NCBI RefSeq assembly: GCF_001424705.1
Contig: NZ_LMRA01000044.1
Coordinates: 1,189-65,188, forward strand
Direction: 5' to 3'
Source: Methylobacterium sp. Leaf465
GTDB lineage: Bacteria; Pseudomonadota; Alphaproteobacteria; Rhizobiales; Beijerinckiaceae
DNA: 64,000 nt
Position 1 is the stretch's first letter. Each line of letters opens with the position of its first letter. The translations under genes and the position numbers were made by a program. This document shows, in pieces, positions 52,240 through 62,317 of this stretch. The notes under the pieces were generated by a model, which was given only the letters and a program-made list of their open reading frames with translations, had not been told where the DNA came from and made no database searches.

Positions 52240-55224
52240 TCAGACCCCGGGGGCCACCAGCGGCCGTAGGGATTCGGCCAGATCCGTCAGGCTCAGGCCG
52301 CCCTTCTGCAGGACCCGATCCGCACGCCCCGCGAGCCGCCTGCGGTCGTCGGCCGTGATGTCCTTGGCGGTGAGGACGACGACCGGGATATCGCGCCACT
52401 CGGCCTGCTCGCGCAGGGCTCTCAGAAAGCCGAAGCCGTCCATCTCCGGCATCATCAGGTCGAGGAGGATGAGGCAGGGCTTCTTGGCCGCGGTCGCCTC
52501 CAGGCCGGCCACGCCGTTCTCGGCCGAGGCGACGCGCCAGCCCTCGCGGGTCAGCATCGCGGAGAGGCGCTCGCGGGCATCCGGATCGTCATCGATGATC
52601 AGCACCGGGCCCTTGTGCTCGGAGGGCTTGAACCGCTCCATGGCCGACTTGAGCTGGCCCCACTCAATCGGCTTCTGCAGGTAGTCGGTGGCGCCCAGCG
52701 AGAAGGCGAGGTTCTGCTCGTCGAGCACCGTCACCATGATGATCGGGGTCGCGCCGAGTTCCGGGTCGGCCCGCAGGGTACGCAGCACCGACCAGCCATC
52801 CATGCGCGGCATCGTCACGTCGAGGAGGATCACCCGGGGCTTGAGCTCGCGGGCTCGCTCCACGCCCTCGCGCCCGTCACGGGCGGTGGCCACGGTGAAG
52901 CCGTCGCGTTCCAGGAAGCGCGCCAGGAGATCGCGCGTCGCGGCGTCGTCGTCGATGATCAGGACATGGCCGCCGGCGATCGGTCGTGCCTCGCCGGTCC
53001 GGTGCAGAGCGTCGTGGTCCTGATGAGCCGCCGCGATCGGGTTTGGAGGCACGTAGGTCGCCGGCACCGTCAGGGTGAAGGTCGTGCCGGCTCCCTCCTC
53101 GCTCTCCACCTCGATGCGGCCACCCAGCATCTCGGCGAAGGCGCGGGTTATGGCGAGGCCGAGGCCGGTGCCGCCGAACCGGCGGGTGGTCGAGGCGTCG
53201 GCTTGGGTGAAGCGCTGGAACAGCTTGGCCTGCTGCTCGGGGGTCATGCCGATACCGGTGTCCGTCACGCGGAAGGCGAGCCAGTCGGCCCCCTCGCGCG
53301 CCGTGCGGGTGACCCCCAGGGTGATGCGCCCGGCCTCGGTGAACTTCGCCGCATTGCTCAGGAGGTTGATGAGGCACTGGCGCAGCTTGGTTTGGTCGGT
53401 CTGCGCCTCGCCGAGGTCGTCCGCGATCTCGAGGGCCAGGCTGTTGCCCTTCTTGTCGACCAGCGATTCTACGGTGGCGGCGACGTCGCGCACGGTCTCG
53501 GCTACCGGGAAGGCCTCGGCATAGATCTCCATGCGCTCGGCCTCGATCTTCGAAAGGTCGAGGACATCGTTGATGAGGCCCAGCAGGTGGCGAGCGTTCG
53601 CCTCGATCTTGCGCATGTCGGCGAGGAGTCCCTCCTCGCCGAGATCCTCGATCTCCTCCTGCAGCATCTCGGAATAGCCGATCACCGCCGAGAGCGGGGT
53701 CCGCAACTCGTGGCTCATGTTGGCCAGGAACTGGCTCTTGGCGCGGTTGGCCTCCTCGGCCGCCTCCTTGGCGGCCTCCAGGGCGAGTTCCGCTTCCTTG
53801 CGGGCGGTGACGTCGGAATGGGTGCCGACCCATTCGCGGATGCTGCCGTTCTCTTCCAGGATCGGGACGGCACGGGCCGACATGATCCGCCACACCCCGT
53901 CCTGGCGGCGGACACGGTGCTCGATCTCGTAGGGCGCGAGGGTTTCCAGGGCCTGCAGCCAAGCCGCGTTGGTGCGTTCGCGGTCGTCGGGATGAATCGA
54001 GCCCAGCCATCCGGCTCCGGCGGCCTCCTGGGGCGTCTGACCGGTGAAGCGGGTCCATTCGGAGGGGGTCACCTCGAATCCGCCTTCCGGATTGGTCGTC
54101 CAGACGATGGCGGTGGTGGCCTCGGTGAGGGAGCGGAAGCGCTCCTCGCTGTGGCGCATGCGCTCCTCGGAGAGCTTGCGCAGGGTTTCGTCCGAGACCA
54201 CGAGTCCGACGCCGTCGGCCTGGGCGCCGCCGGTGCGTGCGGAGCCGGTCCGTCCGCGCAGGGGATAGAAGCTCATCTGGAAGTGGCGCACCCCGCGTGG
54301 TGCGCTCGGGGTGGGCACTGCCACGTCGACGTTGGTGGTCACCAAGCCTTCGTCGCGGGCGGCTTTGAGCTTCGGGATGAGCTGCTCCTGCAGCGTCGGT
54401 ACGTTCGCCCAGATCGGCGCACCGAGATCGGCGCCGAATCCGCGCTCATTCATGGTGGCGAGCGCCCGGTTCATGTTCTGAATCGTCAGGTCACGGTCGA
54501 GGAAGCCGAGGCCGACGGGTGCGTTGGCGAAGACGCCGTCGAGGAGGGCGGCGGTGCGCTGCTCGTCGCGACGGCGCACCAAGGCGAGGCGCCCGAGCAG
54601 CCCGACCGCACCCAGGGCCGAGGCGATCGACACCAGCAGCAGCACGAGTGAGAGCACCCGGTCCCGCTCCTCGCTGACGGCGAGGACAGCGGTAGCGTGG
54701 TTCTGGACACCCTTGGCGGCCCCCCGCACGCCGTCCATGGTGCGCTTGCCCTCCCCCAGGCGAGCCAGCGAGACCGCCGCGTCGTAGCCCCGGTTCCGGC
54801 GCAGGTCGATGACGTGGGCGGCGTAGTTCCGCTTCGCTTCCACGAAACGGCGCAGGTCGCGCATGTGTTCGGGCGCCTGGGCATCGGTCTGCTTCGTCAG
54901 GGTCTCGATGGTATCGAGCTGCCCGTCGATGGTGTTCTGGGCCGCCTGATAGGGCTCGAGGTAGGGTTCCTCACCGAACAGCACGTAGCCGCGCATGCCG
55001 GTCTCGAGCTCGACCATGTTCGACAGCAGGCGCTCGCTCTCGCTGAGGATCGCGTGCTGGCGCGCCGCTTCGGTGCGGCTGGCCTCGCCGGCCAGATAGT
55101 TTCCGATGCCGGCCGCCACCGCGATGCCGATGAGCACCAGGGCGAGGGGGGAACTCGGCAGGCCCGCGAGGATGCGGGGCTTGCGCCAACCACGATCGGG
55201 ACGCTTCGGGTAGGCGCTGGTCAT
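52240..55224 (-). CDS. Hybrid sensor histidine kinase with CHASE3, PAS and two receiver domains
   Basis: A 994-residue inner-membrane kinase. A first helix (residues 24-44) and a second near 180-205 frame a CHASE3-type periplasmic sensor with [20 protein letters not shown]. Two PAS regions follow (about 215-340 and 350-480), and then HisKA with the phospho-histidine in [19 protein letters not shown] (about residue 505). HATPase boxes are [17 protein letters not shown] and [10 protein letters not shown]. Two receiver domains complete the protein ([18 protein letters not shown] with [12 protein letters not shown], and [19 protein letters not shown] with [12 protein letters not shown]). No Hpt domain or output gene is next to it, so downstream partners are unknown. 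CHASE3 domains sense poorly defined extracellular stimuli. Confidence 0.93.
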   Translation of the reverse strand: MTSAYPKRPDRGWRKPRILAGLPSSPLALVLIGIAVAAGIGNYLAGEASRTEAARQHAILSESERLLSNMVELETGMRGYVLFGEEPYLEPYQAAQNTIDGQLDTIETLTKQTDAQAPEHMRDLRRFVEAKRNYAAHVIDLRRNRGYDAAVSLARLGEGKRTMDGVRGAAKGVQNHATAVLAVSEERDRVLSLVLLLVSIASALGAVGLLGRLALVRRRDEQRTAALLDGVFANAPVGLGFLDRDLTIQNMNRALATMNERGFGADLGAPIWANVPTLQEQLIPKLKAARDEGLVTTNVDVAVPTPSAPRGVRHFQMSFYPLRGRTGSARTGGAQADGVGLVVSDETLRKLSEERMRHSEERFRSLTEATTAIVWTTNPEGGFEVTPSEWTRFTGQTPQEAAGAGWLGSIHPDDRERTNAAWLQALETLAPYEIEHRVRRQDGVWRIMSARAVPILEENGSIREWVGTHSDVTARKEAELALEAAKEAAEEANRAKSQFLANMSHELRTPLSAVIGYSEMLQEEIEDLGEEGLLADMRKIEANARHLLGLINDVLDLSKIEAERMEIYAEAFPVAETVRDVAATVESLVDKKGNSLALEIADDLGEAQTDQTKLRQCLINLLSNAAKFTEAGRITLGVTRTAREGADWLAFRVTDTGIGMTPEQQAKLFQRFTQADASTTRRFGGTGLGLAITRAFAEMLGGRIEVESEEGAGTTFTLTVPATYVPPNPIAAAHQDHDALHRTGEARPIAGGHVLIIDDDAATRDLLARFLERDGFTVATARDGREGVERARELKPRVILLDVTMPRMDGWSVLRTLRADPELGATPIIMVTVLDEQNLAFSLGATDYLQKPIEWGQLKSAMERFKPSEHKGPVLIIDDDPDARERLSAMLTREGWRVASAENGVAGLEATAAKKPCLILLDLMMPEMDGFGFLRALREQAEWRDIPVVVLTAKDITADDRRRLAGRADRVLQKGGLSLTDLAESLRPLVAPGV

Positions 55225-55416
55225 GCGATGCGGTTCACGGGGTTGACGCCCGGGCGGGCGGGAGGAAGGGCCGGCGTGGTCGCGGCGGCGATGGTGTTGT
55301 GCTCCAGCCCCACCACGACAGGATCGGAGGAACAGGATCACGGGTCCGACGCTCGCAAACGCGCCGGCGCCGTTTCCGTTCATCCCGGGGCTCGCCGCGC
55401 CCGGTGCGATGTCCGC

Positions 55417-56187
55417 TCAATCGGCACCTTCGTCCGGGATGGCGAGACGCGTGCCGCAGGCCTTGCAGTGAACCGCATCGCTGTCGTGGCGCTGCAGGCC
55501 GCAGGCCGGGCAGGGAAACCGTACCTTGGGGGGGCGGAACAGCACCTGGGCGAGACGCAGGAACAGCGTCACGCCGAAGATCATGACGACGACCGAGATC
55601 AGGCGTCCGGTCGGGCCCGGCAGGGTGATGTCGCCATAGCCGGTGGTCGTCAGCGAGGTCACGGTAAAATAGAGCGCGTCGATGGCGTTGCCGATCGCCG
55701 GGTTGCTGCCGTGCTGCGTGGCGTAGACGATCCCGGTCATCACGAAGACGAAGACCGCGAGATTGGTGGCGGCCAGGATCGCGTCCTCGTTGGCGCGAAA
55801 GACGGTGCTGTCGGCGCGGAGGCGATCGAGGAGCTGGTAGGTGCGCAGGAGGCGCAGGGTCCGCAGGATGCGTAGGAAGCCGACCCCCTCCCCCACCACC
55901 GGCGCGAGGAACGATACCACCGCGGCGATGTCCGCCCAGGTGGAAAGGTGCAGGAATTCCTGCGCCCGGTTCCGGCTGATGGCGAGGCGCGCCAGGAAGT
56001 CGAGGAGGACGACGAGGCCGAGGACGACGTCGATTCCCTCGATCCAGGGCGCGCGCGGCAGGAACGAGGTCACCACGACGTAGGCGACGGTGGTCACGTC
56101 CAACACGAGGAGGCCGTAGCGGAAGCGATGCGCCCCGTCGGTATTTCCTTCGTAGAGTCCGGCGAGGCGCGCGGTGAGTGAGGTCAT
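55417..56187 (-). CDS. Voltage-gated-like potassium channel with C-terminal zinc ribbon
   Basis: A 256-residue six-helix ion channel. An S4-like segment with regularly spaced arginines (FLRILRTLRLLRTYQLLDRL) precedes the pore, whose filter is TSLTTTGYGDITL, the K+-selective signature. After the last helix the soluble tail carries two cysteine pairs, CPACGLQRHDSDAVHCKACG, a zinc-ribbon pattern. This is unusual for bacterial Kch proteins, which more often have RCK domains. It follows the pentapeptide-repeat channel-like gene by 31 bases on the same strand, so they may act together. Confidence 0.9.
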   Translation of the reverse strand: MTSLTARLAGLYEGNTDGAHRFRYGLLVLDVTTVAYVVVTSFLPRAPWIEGIDVVLGLVVLLDFLARLAISRNRAQEFLHLSTWADIAAVVSFLAPVVGEGVGFLRILRTLRLLRTYQLLDRLRADSTVFRANEDAILAATNLAVFVFVMTGIVYATQHGSNPAIGNAIDALYFTVTSLTTTGYGDITLPGPTGRLISVVVMIFGVTLFLRLAQVLFRPPKVRFPCPACGLQRHDSDAVHCKACGTRLAIPDEGAD

Positions 56188-56218
56188 GGCGGCAGAACGG
56201 CCGATCGGGGTTGGTCGA

Positions 56219-57595
56219 TCAGCGCCGCAGCCGATTGCCGAGAACGAAGCCGAACAGGCCCATCAGGATGATGCCGGCCGCGCCCTCGATGCCCACAAGC
56301 AGGTTGGTGACGCGGCCGACCGGCTTCACGCCGATCTCGGGGGGATTGGCGGTCATCATGTTCAGGGCGCTGTAGCTCACGAGATCGAGGGGATTGTAGG
56401 TCGCCCGCCCGTCGCCCCCCTCCGGGATCAGGCCACCGGTCAAACCGTAGAGAACCGCGAAGACGAAGATCAGGATGACGAAGGCGCGGGCGATGCGCGA
56501 CAGGCTCTCGCCGTAGTCGCAGAGCCACTCCACGAAGCGGTCGGCAACCCATTGATAGCCGTGGCGGGCGAGGTCCGGGCCCACGCGCTTCTCCCAGGCC
56601 GCCCGTGCCTGGGCGCCCGCGTGAAACCGGCCCATCCGGCGGCCCCGCTTGTAGGCCCAGCTCGCCGCATCCTGGCTGCCGATGCTCTTGAAGTTCTGTT
56701 CCAGGGCGAGGTAGCTCGCCTGCGCGGCGACGTAGTCCCGGGCGATCTCTTCGCCCACCGCGCCGCCGAGCTGGTCCACCCGCATCCGGGTGCCGTTGAG
56801 CCAGGCCCCGGCGAAGCGCGCATGGCGCAGGTCGCAGGTGGAAAGATTGAGCCGCACCAGGCTGGTCTCGGACAGGTCGGCCCCGGACAGGTCGGCCCCG
56901 TCGAGCTTCACCCCGGTGAGATTGGCCCCTCGCAGGCGTGACCCGCTGAGCTGGGTCTTCTTGAGGCTGGCGCCCTCGAAATCCGCGTAGGTCAGGTTGA
57001 CGCCCACGAGCTTGACCTCGTCCAGGCGTGCACCGCGGAAATGCGTGTAGTCGGCATCTGCACCAGTGAAGTCGGCCCCCCAGAGGTCTGCGCCGTCGAA
57101 ATTGGCGCCGTCGAGGAGCGCCCGGCGGAGCTTGGCGAATCGCATCGCAGCGCCCCCGAAATGCGCATCCTCCAGCATGGCGTCGTCGAAATTGGCTTCG
57201 CCGCCGGCAATGCCGGTGAAGCGGGCGCCGCTGAGATCGGCACCGGCGAAATTCGCCTCCTCCACCGTGGCGCCGGCGAAGCCCGCGGAGCGTCCGAGGG
57301 CCCCGGCGAGATTGGCCCCCGCGAGGTTGGCGCCGGTGAGATCCGTGTCCTCAAGGTGCGCGTCGCTGAGATCGGCACCGGCGAGGGCGAAGCCGGCCTG
57401 CTTCGGGTCCCACCAGGCCGGTGGTTGCGGGGTCTCGCCAAGCCGGGCCGCCAGGGCTTCCCGCCCTAGGGGCAAGCCGCCGAGGTCGCGGGCTTCGCCA
57501 CCGGAAAAGCCGATGAAGGCTGCGGATTCGAGGCGGGCGAGGAGCGCGTCGACCCGTGCGCGCGCTGCGGCAGTCTCCTCGGCGTCAGGCTCCAT
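56219..57595 (-). CDS. Pentapeptide-repeat protein with C-terminal ion-channel-like membrane domain
   Basis: A 458-residue protein. Residues about 70-285 are A(D/N)LxG-type pentapeptide repeats (for example ADLSDAHLEDTDLTGANLAG and ADLSGADLSETSLVRLNLS) that form a right-handed beta-helix. A basic linker follows, and then two hydrophobic helices (FVILIFVFAVLYGLTGGL and LLVGIEGAAGIILMGLFGFV) with a re-entrant-like loop between them. The layout is that of two-helix ion channels, but the loop reads SALNMMTANPPEIG instead of TVGYGD, so K+ selectivity is not expected. ATG 57595 is chosen because the upstream frame overlaps the EEP promoter and is not family-like. Confidence 0.85.
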   Translation of the reverse strand: MEPDAEETAAARARVDALLARLESAAFIGFSGGEARDLGGLPLGREALAARLGETPQPPAWWDPKQAGFALAGADLSDAHLEDTDLTGANLAGANLAGALGRSAGFAGATVEEANFAGADLSGARFTGIAGGEANFDDAMLEDAHFGGAAMRFAKLRRALLDGANFDGADLWGADFTGADADYTHFRGARLDEVKLVGVNLTYADFEGASLKKTQLSGSRLRGANLTGVKLDGADLSGADLSETSLVRLNLSTCDLRHARFAGAWLNGTRMRVDQLGGAVGEEIARDYVAAQASYLALEQNFKSIGSQDAASWAYKRGRRMGRFHAGAQARAAWEKRVGPDLARHGYQWVADRFVEWLCDYGESLSRIARAFVILIFVFAVLYGLTGGLIPEGGDGRATYNPLDLVSYSALNMMTANPPEIGVKPVGRVTNLLVGIEGAAGIILMGLFGFVLGNRLRR

Positions 57596-57693
57596 GACCG
57601 ACCTCCCGGTGGGCCATGCGGGCACCATTCCGGCCCTGGGACGTTTCGCAACGCTCGGCCACGGCGTGCCGGCGACGGCACGGGAGGTGAAGT

Positions 57694-58752
57694 GTGGCGG
57701 GGACATGGATGGCACTGGGCATGAAGGCCTTCGGCGTGCTCCTCGTGGCGGCGACGCTCCTGCCGTTCGTTCCGAGCAATTCCGGCTTCATCCGCACCTT
57801 CGATTTTCCGCGACTGCAGATTGCGGCCCTGATCGTGCCGGTGATCCTGGGCCTGCTTCTCGTTGCCCGCGATCCCCCGGGGCTGATGCTCGCCGTGGGC
57901 CTCGTGGCAGCCCTAGCCTACCAAGTGGCTTGCATCTACCCGTTCACGCGTCTGTCCTCGCCGCAGGCCGTGGCCGCGGAGGCCGGCGCCTGCCGCTCCG
58001 ACGCCGGCGTGTCGATCATGATCGCCAATGTGCTCGAGTCCAACCGTGCCTACGCACCGATCCTCGATCTCATCGCCGCTCAGGACCCCGACCTGCTGCT
58101 GCTGGTCGAGACCGACGCAGCCTGGGCGCAGGCGCTCGAACCCCTGCGGGCCCGCTATCCTCACGTGCTGGCCCAGCCGCAGGGCAACACCTACGGGCTG
58201 ATGTTCTATTCGAAGCTCCCCCTCACCGACCCGCAGGTGCGCTTCCTCCTGGAGGACGACGTCCCCTCCGTCCGCGCCGGCGTGACCCTGCGTTCCGGCG
58301 AGACCTTCACGTTCTTCGGCGTGCATCCGCGCCCGCCCCACCCGGGCCAGAGCAGCGCCGCACGCGACGCCGAGCTCGTCCTGGTGGCCCGCGAGGTGAA
58401 GGCGGAGGGGCGTCCCGCCGTTGTGGCGGGGGATCTCAACGACGTCGCCTGGTCCAAGACCAACGACCTCTTCCAGCGGATCAGCGGGCTCCTCGATCCG
58501 CGCATCGGGCGCGGTCTCTATCCGACCTTCAACGCGAAGTGGCCGCTGCTGCGCTGGCCCCTCGATCATATCTTCTTCAGCGCCGACTTCCTGCTTGGCC
58601 GGATCGAGCGCCTGCCCCATATCCAGTCCGACCATTTCCCGATCCTCATCAGCCTGTGCCGCAGCGATCGAGCTCCGGACCTGCAGGAGGCACCGGAGGC
58701 TACGGTGGACGATCACGCGGACGCTCGAGAAGCCCTGGAGGCCGCGCCCTGA
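57694..58752 (+). CDS. Endonuclease/exonuclease/phosphatase family membrane protein
   Basis: A 352-residue protein with three N-terminal helices (to about residue 88) and a C-terminal catalytic domain of the EEP superfamily. The catalytic pieces are intact: LLLLVETDAAW (metal-binding glutamate), GVHPRPPHPGQ, VVAGDLNDVAWSKTND and LDHIFFS with SDHFPILI at the end. These enzymes cleave phosphodiesters in nucleic acids, phospholipids or inositol phosphates; the membrane-anchored bacterial type has no firmly known substrate. The start is GTG 57694 just after GGGAGGTGAA; ATG 57709 is the alternative. It is divergent from the pentapeptide gene, with about 100 bases between starts. Confidence 0.85.
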   Translation: MAGTWMALGMKAFGVLLVAATLLPFVPSNSGFIRTFDFPRLQIAALIVPVILGLLLVARDPPGLMLAVGLVAALAYQVACIYPFTRLSSPQAVAAEAGACRSDAGVSIMIANVLESNRAYAPILDLIAAQDPDLLLLVETDAAWAQALEPLRARYPHVLAQPQGNTYGLMFYSKLPLTDPQVRFLLEDDVPSVRAGVTLRSGETFTFFGVHPRPPHPGQSSAARDAELVLVAREVKAEGRPAVVAGDLNDVAWSKTNDLFQRISGLLDPRIGRGLYPTFNAKWPLLRWPLDHIFFSADFLLGRIERLPHIQSDHFPILISLCRSDRAPDLQEAPEATVDDHADAREALEAAP

Positions 58753-58773
58753 TGTTCGGCGCCGCCTGTAGGC

Positions 58774-59427
58774 TCAATGCTGGGCGACACCCGCCGCCAT
58801 GTTGATCGCCAGCGCCAGGACGCTTGTGTTGAAGACATAGGCATAGATCGTCTGCACCGTGGCGACCCGGCGCATCGCCTTGCTGGTGATGTCGGTGTCC
58901 GAGGTCTGGGACGTCGCCCCGATCGTCGCGGAAAAGTAGAAGAAGTCCCAGAAGTCTGGGTTCTCGTCGCCGTTGAAGTCGAGGCCGCCGCGGGACGTGT
59001 CGGCATCGGCGCCGTAGTAGAGGTGCGCGTAGTGCACCGTGAACACGACCTGCACGAAGAGCCAGGCACAGATCATCGTGGCGGCCGCGAGGGCCAGGTG
59101 AGTCAGGCGATAGGCTTCGCTGCCGTTTCCTCCGAGAACCAGCATGGCCACGGCGCCGAAGCTCGCCGCCGCCGCCAGGATCGCGAAGAGCGTGACCGTG
59201 AAGGCGCTGTCATCGAGGCGCGAGGCCTCGGCCCGCAGGGAATCCCGTGACTGGCGTGCGGCCTTGCCGACGATGAGCCCGCAATAGACGAGAACCCCGA
59301 GACACCAACCGATCGGAAGCCGGACCGACAGGTCGGCGAAGGGCAGGATCAGGGCGAGCACTAGGGTGAGCCCGACGCTGACGAGGAGGCGCGGCCGGAG
59401 CCAGAAGGCCTGGATGGGATTGAGCAT
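58774..59427 (-). CDS. DUF1345 integral membrane protein
   Basis: A 217-residue inner-membrane protein with five hydrophobic helices. The segment VHYAHLYYGADADTSRGGLD and the motif DFWDFFYFSATIGATSQTSD are characteristic of DUF1345, whose function is unknown; the helix pair near SATIGATSQTSDTDI has been compared with ion-channel pores. ATG 59427 follows GAGGCGGCGC; the open frame upstream reads arginine-rich shadow sequence. It is convergent with the EEP gene, and a DCC-family gene lies upstream on the same strand. Confidence 0.85.
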   Translation of the reverse strand: MLNPIQAFWLRPRLLVSVGLTLVLALILPFADLSVRLPIGWCLGVLVYCGLIVGKAARQSRDSLRAEASRLDDSAFTVTLFAILAAAASFGAVAMLVLGGNGSEAYRLTHLALAAATMICAWLFVQVVFTVHYAHLYYGADADTSRGGLDFNGDENPDFWDFFYFSATIGATSQTSDTDITSKAMRRVATVQTIYAYVFNTSVLALAINMAAGVAQH

Positions 59428-59479
59428 GCGCCGCCTCGCAGAAGTGAGCTCCGTCCCCGCTCCTGCGCCCACGCGCGCC

Positions 59480-59890
59480 CTATCCGCAAGCCTTGTCGCA
59501 GCGTGGTCCACCGCCCCGAACGCGCCGGGCGATCCAGGGCCGCAACGGCAGAAAGAGGCGGTAGGCGAGCTCGCCCAGACCGAGCACGCCCGGTAGGCGG
59601 GCGAGCCACGCGAGGAAGCGCCAGCGCGGCAGCACGGCCCAGAGCGCGACGAATCCGGCGGCCCCCGAGACCAGGGCACCATCGGGGCGCCGAACGTGGA
59701 AGCGCGCCCGGGCCGCACCCCGCGTGAGGCCGGGTCCGAGTTCCGCAGGGCCTTCGGCCCCGACATCGACCCAGGCGATGCGCTCGGCCCCCTCGGAGCG
59801 CCGGTACAGCCGGATTTCCGCGGCACAGAGAGGACAGGCGCCGTCGTAATAGACGGTCAGCGCGGGGCGCGCGGTCTGGGAGGTGGACAT
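59480..59890 (-). CDS. DCC family (DUF393) thiol-disulfide oxidoreductase-like protein
   Basis: A 136-residue protein whose N-terminal VYYDGACPLCAAEIRLYRR carries the D-x-x-C-x-x-C motif that names the family. Members have a thioredoxin-like fold and are presumed thiol-disulfide oxidoreductases, with little experimental work. ATG 59890 (MSTSQTARP) is preferred over an earlier codon at 59917 because it is closer to the domain. The C-terminal half is hydrophobic and arginine-rich. It is separated from the DUF1345 start by 52 bases and from the end of eno by a terminator. Confidence 0.85.
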   Translation of the reverse strand: MSTSQTARPALTVYYDGACPLCAAEIRLYRRSEGAERIAWVDVGAEGPAELGPGLTRGAARARFHVRRPDGALVSGAAGFVALWAVLPRWRFLAWLARLPGVLGLGELAYRLFLPLRPWIARRVRGGGPRCDKACG

Positions 59891-59921
59891 AGACGAGACA
59901 TAGGGCACGGCCTGCAACGAA

Positions 59922-59951
59922 ACACGGCCGCGAAGGACTTCGCGGCCGTGT
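59922..59951 (-). terminator. Terminator hairpin after eno
   Basis: ACACGGCCGCGAAG and CTTCGCGGCCGTGT pair perfectly around a two-base centre at 59922-59951. Read on the minus strand, after the eno stop (59994), the stem ends in GTGTTTCGTTGC, a short T-rich tail. It also precedes the DCC gene on that strand. Confidence 0.7.
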
Positions 59952-59993
59952 CGGATTCACTCAGGCACCTTTGCAGGCGCGCTTGCGAGGCCT

Positions 59994-61319
<1,326 letters not shown>

Positions 61320-61488
61320 TCAATCACGTGAGGCCGGGCCCCTCCCGGACGCCGCCATTTGGCCGCATCGGGGATGGGGTGATCCCGCCGAGGCTTATCC
61401 GCCAACGCTTCGCGTCCGGCAAGCGCCCTCGGTAACCCGCTGCCTTCGGGCCACAGAATCTGCCGCGTCCCGTCTGGACCGGATCGCG

Positions 61489-61692
61489 TCAGCGGTCTCC
61501 GGCGCCCGACAGAAGCAACTCGATCTGGGCCATCCCGTTCTCGCGCGCCTTGGCTTCGGTGGGATGATTGCGGTCGGATCGCTGAATCAGCTTCCCCTTC
61601 CGGCGAATCGCCCACTGGTATGGACTGCCCGGCGCCTTGGGCGGCTGGATCTCCAGGGTGTAGGGGTAGGTAGCCGTGTTTTCGTCGCTCAT
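61489..61692 (-). CDS. Small conserved hypothetical protein
   Basis: A 67-residue protein starting MSDENTATYPYTLEIQPPKA, with the core QWAIRRKGKLIQRSDRNHPT and a helical C-terminus (EAKARENGMAQIELLLSG). It is hydrophilic, with no signal peptide or helix that would enter the membrane. The compact strand-strand-helix pattern, with an R-x-G-K-L turn and a T-E-A-x-A-R helix, resembles small proteins of unknown function that occur in Rhizobiales. An in-frame ATG at 61701 is an alternative start. It is upstream of eno on the same strand. Confidence 0.6.
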   Translation of the reverse strand: MSDENTATYPYTLEIQPPKAPGSPYQWAIRRKGKLIQRSDRNHPTEAKARENGMAQIELLLSGAGDR

Positions 61693-61824
61693 ACGTTCCA
61701 TATGGCACGCGGACCCCGCGCCTGCCACTCGTCGGTGACACATGACTGGCGAAATGATTGGATTTCGTCATAAGGCCTGACGCCTGCGACGTGGTCCGCT
61801 CCTCGTCTTCGGAAGATTTTGCCC

Positions 61825-62289
61825 ATGACGCCACCGCCTTCAGGCGCCGAGAGCCTGCAACTTGGACAGATGACGCCCCCGCCGGGCAGCCCGGACGAGG
61901 CTCGACTCGACCGGGTGCCGAACCCACATCCGACCACCGACTATCTGGCCCGCTTCACCGTGCCGGAATTCACCTCCCTGTGCCCGGTCACCGGCCAGCC
62001 GGATTTCGCCATCCTGGTGATCGACTACGTACCGGATCAGTGGCTGGTCGAATCGAAGTCGCTGAAGCTCTATCTGACGGCCTTCCGCAATCACGGAGCC
62101 TTCCACGAGGATTGCACGGTGGGTATCGGCCTGCGCCTCACCGAGTTGCTGGCGCCCCGCTACCTGCGCATCGGCGGCTTCTGGTACCCACGCGGCGGTA
62201 TTCCCATCGACGTGTTCTGGCAGACGGGCGAGCCGCCGAAGTCCGTCTGGCTTCCGGATCCCGGCGTGCCACCCTACCGGGCCCGCTGA
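61825..62289 (+). CDS. queF: NADPH-dependent 7-cyano-7-deazaguanine reductase
   Basis: A 154-residue enzyme of the unimodular QueF type that reduces preQ0 to preQ1 in queuosine tRNA modification. The QueF signature [20 protein letters not shown] is intact, and the catalytic cysteine is in [14 protein letters not shown]. The aspartate and histidine near AFHEDC complete the active site. GGAAG lies before ATG 61825. I looked upstream for a preQ1 riboswitch and saw none. It is convergent with the metalloprotease gene, 28 bases apart. Confidence 0.95.
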   Translation: MTPPPSGAESLQLGQMTPPPGSPDEARLDRVPNPHPTTDYLARFTVPEFTSLCPVTGQPDFAILVIDYVPDQWLVESKSLKLYLTAFRNHGAFHEDCTVGIGLRLTELLAPRYLRIGGFWYPRGGIPIDVFWQTGEPPKSVWLPDPGVPPYRAR

Positions 62290-62317
62290 GAACCGTTCCC
62301 TTGAGAGCGGCCTCGGC

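Noticed and set aside
61693-61824. Possible preQ1 riboswitch before queF
   Set aside because: No preQ1-I or -II aptamer pattern is visible in the leader, and the region is shared with a divergent gene.
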